DNA of 64,000 nt from Branchiostoma floridae (lineage: Eukaryota; Chordata; Leptocardii; Amphioxiformes; Branchiostomatidae), in contig NC_049990.1 of assembly GCF_000003815.2 (NCBI RefSeq), forward strand, positions 16,792,317 through 16,856,316, written 5' to 3'. The position numbers and the translations under genes were made by a program. The notes under the pieces were generated by a model. That model was not told the DNA's origin. It did not search any database and saw nothing but the letters and a program-made list of their open reading frames with translations. How positions within the stretch are numbered: position 1 is the stretch's first letter; every line of letters begins with the position of its first letter. Below, piece after piece: positions 38,901 to 50,900 of this stretch.

Positions 38901-41900
38901 TGACATTTATGTATAAAACCCAGCACATGGACCAGTGCAGGTTAGGTGCAGGTAGACACCAGAATTACCTGCACAGCTGCAATTTTACCTGCACTGACCT
39001 GCATATGTAGGTGGTATTTCGAGCCCTGTTGCAATATATACCGTTGAGGTCGGCAGTCTGTACAGAACCCAGTCATAAATGATTGTTGCTGTCAATGTGC
39101 TCTTGAAACATACAGCTCCAACGTTTTAAGATTATATCTAACATAAGTGGTATTCAGTTGGCTGGTATCTCCCACATTAACGATTCCATGTGCGATATTG
39201 CAGGAGTAACTCTATCTCAGATGCCAATAGAAAGCACTTACATGTAGCTCAAATACTTCTTGATGATGCAAAAGGATGTTGACTTCTGGGAATTAATGAC
39301 GTAGTCTGACCTGATTACGGCCTAGCGTTTTGAATTAGAATACATTTTTTTAGAAAAAGGAAAAGTTTTTAAGGGCCACGGGATGAAACAAAATCTTTAG
39401 TTTTACTTTAGCTTTTAGCTTTTTTTAAAAATCGCAAACGAGTTTGGGAACTCAATTATGATAAAGACATTTGGTATCAAGCTTTGTCATATGCAATGCA
39501 AATAACAAATTTTTTATCTTTTTTGTCAACGGATCTAGACCTTCAAAATGTTTCGTTATATTGCATCATTTTGTTCTTGCATATGGTTCGTTTTCGGTAC
39601 AAGTTTGTATTCTAACTATTTTTATTTTTACTCTCATGTCTCTTTTTTTTTTTTAAACTGATGACAGCACTGTAATATAAGTGCGTGATAAAGTCCGATG
39701 TGATTGTTTTCTCATTTTAATAAAAAAAAACATTTTGTGACCCCCTCAGTTGCTGCCTGATGGTTCGACCCCGTTACACCTGGCCTGTCGAGAAGGCTTC
39801 CACGATGTGGTGGACTATCTCATTGTCAAGGGCGCGGATATCAACATCAGGTGAGCAAAATATCAAACTTTTTAACCTTCGCATGTGTTAGTAAAGACAT
39901 TCTGAAAGAAGACCAAAGCTATCGACTTTGAACAAAAAATGTCCTGCATAAATGTTCGGCTGATTTCACGGGCCCGTCCAGTGCAGCTTCCGGGACGCGG
40001 CCAGATAGACACGTGACCGTAGCAATGGGTCGTAAGTGCCAGATAAACTGTGACATTCCCCGTCTCTGTTCAATGTCGGACGGTTGGTTCTGAAATCTCG
40101 TTTCTTAAGTTTGTATGCTGCCAGGAAACCGGAAAAATCTGTTCAAAGCTGCCATAAGTAAAAACAAAACAAAATAACTTTAAAAAAAAAACAAAATAAC
40201 TAAAAATAAAAATCACATTCATAGGACATTGAAACGCATTTTACATAAATATTTTAGAAGTATAAAAAATAGCACATTTATGCGCTTTGTTCAGCTTGAG
40301 GACATCAATGTGAGGTGGGAAAAAATCAACTTTTTAATCTTTCTGCATTGTCAGAAAACTTAGTATACAAATCTTTGTGAAAAGCTGCTAGAATACAAAG
40401 TGGTGATGATAAAGCTACATAATGAATTAGTGATCAAGATAATTCATAAAGTACTAAACTACATAACAGTTGAAACATGCCTCCAATAACATGTTCAAAC
40501 GATACTGTCATACATGAATTAGCATACAGCACAAATTATGGAAAATACCTTTTATGAGTTATTACTTTTATATTTTCATTTTATGAAACCAAAAAGAGCA
40601 GATATAAAATCTGATCATTGCACCTTCCAATATCTTTCTTTTTTTCAGGGATTCTGCCGGGAAGACAGCTTTGCAATATCAAGCACAAGCTGCAAATAGT
40701 ACGTTAGCTGCAAATGGATCATTACAAGCATCGGAAGAACAGGTGAATACTGGTTTAGAATTATATTTGACCATGACACGATTGTTGGATGGCAATGTGA
40801 TTCCTTCGTGAAACGAAGGTTTGTAGTCAGTGCTGTTTTTATGTCAGTGGGTCGTTTGTCAGCCTGATAACTGGGGAACGCGTGGATGAATTGTTTTGAT
40901 ATTTGGTATGTGGGTAGGATTAGACATGACAAAGGAATTGTAGGAATTGCTTTACGGCAGGGCGCTCTGGCGGCGTGTTATGGCACTGCAGCGGAACTTC
41001 CGGTTTTGCTATTTTTTTGTATTTTGTAATTGTTATTTTTTTCAATCATTGATGTGTTCATTTGACGTACACATTTGCAAGATATTTAAAGGCAAATCAA
41101 TCGCAACAATTTAATAGAAATCAAATATGTACTTTTTGACGTTTTCGAGTGACGATACTCTTCTTCAGCGTCAATAGAATGAGCTAGCAGAATATAACAA
41201 TGATAGTAGAAGTAACTGGAAAGACCAGTTGAGCATGTCAAAGTCACTAAATTATCAAAACCGTATGCAAATGTCACTCGTATGTAAATTAGAAGAGTGA
41301 TGTCATTTGAAACGTCCGAAAGTAAATAATAATAGTACAATTAACTAGAAAAAGCAGTTAAACATGTCAAAGTTACTAACTCGTAAATATCGTATGCAAA
41401 TGTCACTCATATGTTAATTAGAAGAGTGATGTAATCGAAACTTCCGAAAGTACTATCACAACTAACTAGAAAAGCCAGTTGAACATGTCAAAGCCACTAA
41501 CTCGTAAATATCGTATGCAAATGTCACTCATATGTTAATTAGAAGAGTGATGTAATCGAAACTTCTGAAAGTACTATCACAGCTAACTAGAAAAGCCAGT
41601 TGAACATGCCAAAGCCACTAACTCGTAAATATCGTATGCAAATGTCACTCATATGTTAATTAGAAGAGTGATGTAATCGAAACTTCTGAAAGTACTATCA
41701 CAACTAACTAGAAAAGCCAGTTGAACATGCCAAAGCCACTAACTCGTAAGGATCGTATGTAAATGTCACTCATATGTAAATTAGAAGAGTGATGTAATCG
41801 AAACTTCCGAAAGTACTATCACAACTAACTAGAAAAGCCAGTTGAACATGCCAAAGCCACTAACTCGTAAGGATCGTATGTAAATGCCACTCATGTGTAA

Positions 41901-44900
41901 ATGAGAGACGTTATAAACTCCCAGAAGTAAGTGTCCGATTACCATCCAGCTGTACATATTGAGTTGCCTTTGAGACATACCATCCTCAAGTGTTCAATTT
42001 TTTTTTTCTTTTCCAGGTGAGATATACTTGTATTAAATTGTTTCTGCCAGTTCATTATTGTGGCACTGAAAAAGAGTGATGGGTGTCACTCGAAACGTCC
42101 GGAAGTACATCTCCGTTTTAATCCAGTTGTAGAGATTGAATTCTATTTGAATTGGTTTACCTGAATGCCTTACCTCTATGAACGTACTTTTGAGACTTAT
42201 TTGTTCCTGCATTTTGTTTTATAACAGCCAGAGGGCGCTGTAGATGAGGTGAACAACCAGCTGAAGGCATCAAGGTGCAATGGCCAGGATAGCACTGCAA
42301 ACAAGAGAACGGCTGAATCATCTACCACCTCCTCGCTGCCACAGGACACCAGGCCGTCGCTTGCTGCTAGTAGTACTCCCAATCTGATGAAGCTGCATAG
42401 CCTAAAACAGGCGCTCAGTACCACGCAGAGCAAGAGAAAGAGAGAAGGGAAAGATCACAGCTTCTCAAACAGCAAAAGAATACCCGGTCAGAACGGCGTT
42501 CACAGCTATGGCGACAGTGCCAGATCCACTACAAGGTGGTCGCCAGAAGCAAAGCGAATCTCTTCAAAAGACGTGAGCGCTTTTAAACACATGGGTGAAG
42601 ATGATAGACATAGCAGAACAGTTGCTCAATACACGCCAACTCCAATCTCCACATTGAACGGATCCAAAGCAAAAGAAACAGAGACAACCGTTCTTGATGA
42701 TTTGGTAGAAGAGATGCCATCTTCGCCTATGACGGTAACCCTTCCTGGTAGCATCATCAATGCCGTATCAAAGGTGAACGGAAATTCGACAATCCGAAGT
42801 AGTAGAACTCCAGAGAACGATGAGAGAAAGTCTATGATGGTAAGGCATGAGAGTAAAGTTGGTTACAGAGATCCACGAATCACATCAAGAGAAGGGAGGC
42901 TTGCCGGTATCCATGTAACCAAAGACCCAAGACTCGCATCAAGGAAAGTCGTTTCCCCGCTGCTGAAAACAGCTTCTGAATCGTCATCTATTAAATCAAG
43001 TGCAGCAGTATCTAATTATGAAAGGGTAAAACCTGTAACTGAAGAAAGTCCTCCGGGATTTCAGCCAAAGAAAGTGGCAGAGGAGAAAGTATCTGAAAGC
43101 AGTGTTAATGATACGGGAAAACTGGCCTCGCAGCAAAATTCACACGGTGTTAGAAGACACCTAAAGGTGTATTCATCAAGAAGAAGCAAAGAGAAAAGAG
43201 ACGCTTTGGATTCGAAACAAGATGCCCGTAGCATGGCTGAGGAAATAGCAAGAGACTTGTTGCACATAATTCCCTTGTCTGAAACCAAAGCTTCAGCGGT
43301 GACGTTACAGTCTTCAGAAAGTGTGAGATCTGTAAGGACGTTGAAAGATAACAGTGGTGACACCTCAGATGAAGAGAACTTGCGTAGACCTCCTCCACTT
43401 TTACATAAAAGCATTTTGACTGGCATGCCAAGCGATGTGGACGCTGAAAGCCATGACATTTCTCCCACAATGACTAGTGGTACAGAATATGGGATGGAAA
43501 CCCATCGCAAATCCCTGGCAAAGAGCGAAGCTGCCGAAAATGACAACATGTCCGACCTTACAACTCCGCTCCAGATCCGTATTCCTAAACCGAGGGAAGC
43601 CATCTTACAGAGGCACGCCTTGCCTCCTGAACTCAGTCCGCAAGGAGACAGCCACTTGCTGCAGACTTGCACAGGTGATGAGAACGGACCCTTAGACTTG
43701 TCTTTGAAGAGGAATGGTTCCACCCCATCCCATGGACAATCTACAGGAAGCTCGAAAATCCGAAATACCTTGCAGCCGCCCGTCCTCTCCCCGAAACCGA
43801 TTCCTCCGATTCCTTCCGCACTGGAGATGGCTTCACTTCGCACACGTTCCTCCCCAGCGTTACTGTCCCCTGACATCGCTCGCTCTCCCGTTCCAATCAT
43901 GCAAGACTCCCCGCTGTCCGAAACAGCACGCCATTCCCCCAACACAGTCATGTACAACCCCCTCACCTTGCCAATAGCAAGAGGCCTTTCAGGCCGACCG
44001 GAACAGCCTCAGATTTTACCCCCTCTACCAAGGAGTGAAAAGATGAGCCACCCTGGTGTAACCCCAATTGGAGCCTCAACTGCCCATGGCATTCCCATGG
44101 CAACGGTGGTTCCAAGTGTGGTTAGAAACTGGGGAGGGTATACCCAGAATGGCAATGGTATATCTGAAGGCGCTCCTACTAGCAATGTGTTCATGAGACC
44201 ATCAGCATCTGATATGATGGGTCTTCTGGCATCAGCCAGTGTGCTCACCCGCAGGACTCCAACGTTAGAGCAGCTGCTGAAGACGCCATCGATGGTGAAC
44301 AAATCACAGTCTGCTCCCGTTCTGAGCACTGCTGCCACCCCATCTGCCTCGGTTACCACGGCAATGCATCCCATGATGGCAACTTCAGTCCAGAGCACGG
44401 CAACGGTTAGTTCTCCACCAATGACAATCTCTAAGCATCTCGCTGAGGCAACACTGGTCCGGCCTATTGCAACGTCATCCCAGCACGCAACTCACACGGT
44501 AACGTCTGCCTTTACTCACGCAGTCCAGCCACTCAAGAGCTCTTCCCAAACTACCGGTTTGCTGAACGTACAGGCAAACACAATGCCATCCCTTCAAGCA
44601 GCTCTTCCATTCGACAAGGAGCCTGTCGTCCACGGAGCATCAACCCTGGTGAAAGCTTATTCCAACTTTGAGCACGCTCCAGCCAAAACAGCCACCCAAG
44701 TACTAACTTGTCAACAAGATTCTCCTGAGCGATCATTGTCACACGACAGGCCTGGTACAGTCAGGAGTACAAAGAGAGAGGTGCAGTTGGAGGGACTGGC
44801 TTCTAGAAACAGTGATGCTAAGATCTCTAGCAGTCCTAGTAAGGTACACGAATCGAGTAAGCTGACAGTACCTGTATCGTCGCCGCACCCTGTTCTCGTG

Positions 44901-47900
44901 GTGCCACCAATGGTTGTCGATTCCGGGTCCTCACCGTCAGAACGTAACATATGGTCCAAGTTGATGCCGCTTGGACCTCCTGCGAACAGTCCGAGGAACA
45001 TAGCCAACAGCCCTCGCGACGCACGCGAACAGGAGGTGGCAGAGATTCTCTCTAACATGTCCACCCCCCTGGGGTCACCAGCTCCCCCACCCATGGAGTC
45101 ACCATCCCCCTCTCCCCACCCCAGCACTCCGCCAAGAGAGGGAAGGGTTTTGCTGGGGGAGGGAGAGCCCAAACACGTGGGTGCCTTCCCGTGTTTGGAG
45201 AGCATGCTCCAAAAACCTCCATTGTCACTCTCAGATAACACACCTGAGGCACCCAAGATGTCGACCCCAACTAGGACCTTGTGTGCCATGCAGCAAAGTC
45301 AAGTAAAGACCAGGTTCTCCCCTCCAGCTAAAATCAGAATCAGCCCGGACTCAAAAGTGAGGACAAGCGTGCCTGCAAAGCTACGACCCGGCACTGACTC
45401 GAAAACAGAACAACAAGTTTCTCACATGACAGAATCTCCAAACAGAGCAAACGAGCCACTCTGTGGAGAAAAACAACCAATGCCAACGATCAAGACAGAA
45501 CCGACTGAAGCTAAAGCAGGTAAGGAGCAGGCCAATGTCTCACCAATGAGACTGTCAAGATCACCGCACTCGCGACCACCTTCTACCTGCATCCGAACCA
45601 CCCCAGCCAACATCGCTGCTATTCTATCGATGAAGTCCAACATCTCTCCGCAACGAGCTCTGTATCCATTGGTACCCTCCAACACTAACGCCACCACAAA
45701 TTCCGTCTCGACGTCTGGACTTCCATTCACAAATCTAGGCTTTTCGTTATCGAAAATGGGACAATTGAATTCCTCCTCTGGCATTGGACCAAACACCCCG
45801 TCTCCTGCGTTTACAAGCAGTACACCTTCGAGCGCAACAGGAGTATCACAACCGTTAGACTCAAACGTCAAGTACAGCCACTCTCAAACGAGCACACTTC
45901 CAGAGCGCAGACCAAGCGTGGAAGGTAAAGTTGTTTCTCAGTGTACGGATGAAGATATGACTCAAAGCCGTGACTTCGACAAAATGTCGAAGAAAGAAGA
46001 AAAGTTGGATATCCATCGTTCAGCCACTGATCTCCCTACGACTGAAGCAGTTTCTGTTGCTTCATCACTTGATGTTTCTGTTGCTTCACCAAGCAACCAA
46101 TCAGCTAACAGTCCTCCTGCTCCAGTAAGAGAGCCCTCTGATAGGTCAGAAAGTGTGACGTCAACACCAGAAGCTATTGTTGTGCTGGATACAACAACAA
46201 CAACAAATGGGTCTACTAAAAAATTAAGAAAATTCACAAAATTGTCAAACAGAGCAAGAAGACGAGAAGACAGATTAAAAGAAATCGCAAGCAAATCGCA
46301 AAGAACTCCTGAAAAGTTGCCTAAAGAGAAGACTAAAGGTCCTAGAGGTTTGACTGTTATTAAAAGGACTTCTGAACAAGATGACCAGGACTGTCAACAA
46401 GATATGTCAGACTACTCCACAGATAACAGAAGGTATGCTTTAAGAAAAGTTATACAAAACATCAAAACATCGTTGTATCATTATGTAATATTTAGAAGCA
46501 GATAGACAGCAGTTTTCACAAAAGTATTGTGCAATCATTTTCAAACTAAAAAGAGACAAAAATACCCATGGATGATGTAGTGTTGTTTCATGTTTAGAAC
46601 TTGCTGAAATCTCTAAAATACTCGATGAATGTGTTAGTATGTGGCTGTGTTTTAGTGAAAGAAGTTCACCATCATGTTGGTGTAAACACTAAGTTTTTTT
46701 CTTCTCAATACTTTGTTCAGGGACTCAGAGTCCAGCGCTTTCAGTGACGCAGCTGACACTAACATGGGCGGTCTCCAACGCAGGAGGTACGGGAGACGGT
46801 CGGGCCCGCTGTCACCGCGGCAGGAGAGGGAGTTCCGCCGGCTGAAGGACTCGGAAGGGTTCGTCCGAGACAAGAAACCTCCTAAGACGATGAACCTGTA
46901 TGAAGACACGTCCTTGCTGGGCAGGGAACAGAGATACCTACAGGTATAGATATGTTGACCTTGACCTAGAGACCCTGGTTATATTAAGTGGGATTGTTAG
47001 TACCCCTACTCTTTACTATAAGTGTGGTGGGTCCTTTAACGTGATTAAGGTGTGGGTCTCCTTACGGGGCCTGCAGTAGGCGTTTATCGAGTCAAGTGAG
47101 GAAATGGTCTTTCCTAAGGGCACAACATCGGGGCCAGTCAGGGATTTCAACTTAAAGTACCTCCAACTTGTGAGTCAACAACTCTATTTCACCTAGAATA
47201 GGACGCATATAGGAAGTTAAGCTAAGGGCGCAGCCCACCGTACATGCAATTTGTCCGTACGTTTTTTTTTTTTTTTTGAGACCACGTCCGCTACGTATTT
47301 CTGAAAACGTGGGGAACGACTGGCAAAAGCAGAGAAGGACTACGTCAACGCATGGCACACAAAGTTTTACCTGCACATGAAGTTCTACGGCGTGTCTGCG
47401 TGCTCCAAAATCCGTCGGATTCCCTACGAGTTTGTACGGAGGCGGTACTTACCACTTACGGATCTCAAAAGATTGCCCACGTTTTGGCACGTAGACAGCA
47501 CGTATTTTGCACGTACGACTGGTTGTGCCCCTAGCTAAAGAAATGAGTTGACTGAGGTCGTAATTAGATATAACTTTTTGTATCCTCCCCAAATTCCAGC
47601 GTGCCATGATGCGCTTCCAAGAGATGGAACTAGCAGACAAGGGTCTTCCTGTCGAAGCTGTTGTCAGGAAAACTCCCTCGGCCAAGCCCGTTGGAGTGGC
47701 GGGTACCAGAGGCAGAGGCGGGCGGTTCGTCAGTTCACGTCCCCCGTGCGTCACGGTTCAGCACCACGGTCCAGACCAACCGCCTAAGCCTGGACATCCA
47801 CGGGGGCGTAGAAGAGGGATGTGGCAACGTGGAGGTCAGTATCATTATAAGAGCTGATTTACGTCAATGAAGGTCAGAAGTCCAGGCAATAAGATTCACA

Positions 47901-50900
47901 TTTCAAAACCGTGGCCCGACCGGGCAGCTTTCGGGAACGGAAATATGTGTGATACTAGAAAGGTAATATTTGCAAGCAAATACAGAATGTTACCTTTACA
48001 TGCTGTAGTCTAACACTGGCAACTGTTTGTTCATTCTTATTTGAACACATTTCTAAATGTAGTGACCCGAGCCCCGCTAGATCTGACATTTGCTACATTA
48101 TGTAACCGAACACCACATGGTGCCTGCTACTTTACCGGTTACCATGGTGACAGCCGTCTGGTCCAGGTCGTTGACCTTATTTGTGCGGAGAAGAAGAAAC
48201 AAAGCAAAAACAATATGTTCCCTTCTGTGAAGGTAACATAATAAAAGACGTGACGCCAAACTACACAAAACGTGAAGAAAAGATCTCCTCAGACAGTGTC
48301 ACTGACGAAAGGTAGCGGGTGTTATCTAGAATGTCTGTTTCCAAAACCATATTCATTTGCTATTTGGCGTTGGCCTGATCTACAGATTCTAAAGAAAATC
48401 AAAGGACGTACAACAACAGCGTATGAAAGGGTCCTACGTACGTGGTCAATGGTCAATGTTTCTGGCTCAGGGAGAAGAGATACTGCTATAATTAGTGTTA
48501 GTTAGCCCAGAAGTGGTCCATGTGGACTTGCACTAAGCTCGCCAATAGAATAAAGAGATAACCTCTTTGTTTAATGATTCTACAGTTGAACGTCCCCGCA
48601 AGAGGAAAAGGACTGTTTCCCGGTCATCAGAGTGCAGCAACACTCCTGTAAGTAAAGCGTTGATATGTTTTGTGTCATGTTTGGTTCAATGTAAGACCTC
48701 GAGAAATACCTTTATGGTTTATCTGGTTTGCTTGTCAGACTTTATTACTTGAAAGGATGATTGTTTGATGTTTTGCCCCTGGGAAAAGCACATTCCACAC
48801 TCCACTCAGGTAAAAAAAATGGGTACCTGACTTCGGTTGGGTGAAGTAAGTTAAGTCGTGTAAAGTGCATTTCTCGAGACAGGGCTCGAAATACTGGGGT
48901 TTTGTGCACCCAGGTGCACCCAAAATTGGAGCTGTGCACCCAATTATTTTCTGTGGGTGCACAGAGTGCACCCAAATATTTTCATAGGCTTATGTATGTT
49001 AAGATGTCAGTATACTAAGTAAACACCATATTCTTGACATCTATGTGTTAGAAAGATGATAAAATGACTGTCATAGTACTTCCGATTTCTGAAGAGCTCC
49101 GTTCAAATTACTTATTTAATAGGTTTGCAATTAGGTTATTCTGATATTCTACTTTATTCTATGTGGTGCACACAAAAATATTTTTCTAGGTTGGGTGCAC
49201 CAGTGCACCTATTCCCAAAAATGAATTTCGAGCCCTGCAAGAGAACAGGTTCAGTAGCATGACATTATTTCAGCTACATTCATTGAAACATAGCGGACAA
49301 TATCAACGGACAAACTATCATAGCAGTATTAAAAACATCTCTATGTGTATGTTTAGGAAGCAGCTAGTTGCTCCAACTTGACAAATGAGGCAAGAAACAC
49401 CACAACACAGCAGCAGAAGACGGCAGCTCACTCCTCAAGCACCATCAGTAGGACTACAGGGGCAAAAGAAGGTAGGAACAGTAAGTGTACGGGTATATGT
49501 TTTTTTGGTGACACAGGGTGGAGATTTTTCTTGTTCTATCATTGCTATAGTTTCAACATTCAGATACTTTAAAAAAATATTTATTCTAAGTGTGATCATC
49601 TGTACTTGACGAGCTTTCATATTTTATGGATATCAAGTAATGAGATACACCTTTCTCACGCGGCGGCCATGATAGATCTAAAACGAGTTCAATGTGGCAA
49701 ACAAAAGGCTGTCCATCATAATTAGCAGTTCGACCAATGGTAGCCTGCCAATTAGGAAATCGACCAATAAGTGAATGGCTGCAAATTCGTTAAAAATTTG
49801 CATTATTATGTTTTTATTTTGCATCTCTTAAGCGACTATGGGGTCAGTCTACACTACTCTGAATTGCTACATCTTTCGGTGCATAACACTTCTTGTAATA
49901 TTTATTATTCTATCTTATATCATGACAATTTGTGTGGTTTGGGGGAAAACTAAATGGGACCTGATTTTAGAAATAAGTTTTGTCTGTTTGCCTCATTGAC
50001 CTCTTCTTCGATCTATCATGGCCGCCGCGTGAGAAAGGTGTATGGGAGCAGACCTTTTTGGTCTGTTGTTGTTACACTATTTGTTTTAATGTAGTTTGTT
50101 GAAGGTGTGGGTTTTTACTTTCGACAAGGAGATAATGTTTTCAGTTACATTTCGATGGATGTATTCATGTAGTTAAATTTGACAAAATGAAATGGTTTAT
50201 TCGTTAAGAGGGGCGTTGCAGCCAAGGGGCGAATGTTTGGAAATAATATCACACTATAGCAGCATACATGAAGAATATATGGATGGATTGATGTGAAACT
50301 TGGTGTGTGAACATTGTCCTTTCTACAGTATGATTAGATTTGGTGCCCTGATTTGGTAGTACGGTAGACCGTCTGGTTTTATATAGTGTTGTTTTTTAGC
50401 TATGGTTTAACGGTTTTCCGTGATTGTTAGCCCTTGTGCTTCGGAAGAAGTGGCATGAGTCTAGTGACTTTCTTTGGAACTGAAGGGGGCGTTTCATTTT
50501 TGACATGTCTTAATTTTTTCTTCTCCAGATCCGGAACTGTTTCGCCCAGAGATGATCTACAGTAGGAAGAACCACCTAGTGGTCCGTAAGCCGGGTTTCC
50601 AGGACTTCTACCCGACCATCTTACCCACCAGGACCCGGGGGGTGGCCGCAGGTTAGTCTTCATTATAAACCACTATGTCACCATACGATGGTTTTCATTA
50701 GGGCCGGGCATAGTAATTTACTAAATACAAGTAACTAAATTCTTAGTACACAAACAAGACTTTAGTATTTTATTAAACTAATGTTTCGGCGATCAATGCT
50801 TTCTTCAACCCCCACCTCCCCGAGCTATTCTTACTGGTTGACTGAAAAAGGTGACACAGTCACTGCGATGTTGGTGGCAGAAAACTCTTGGTTGTGTACC

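Noticed and set aside
43061-43966. 301-codon open frame antisense to BCOR exon 5, and other long antisense frames at 44711-45289, 45422-45871 and 45962-46294
   Set aside because: They mirror the sense exon, whose Ser/Pro-rich codon use keeps the complementary frame open. No splice sites or family match.
42249-46505. A single-exon 1418-residue protein starting at 42249
   Set aside because: That start codon is GTG and the frame continues upstream to a good acceptor at 42227. The 3' end reads past a consensus donor at 46433 into intron.
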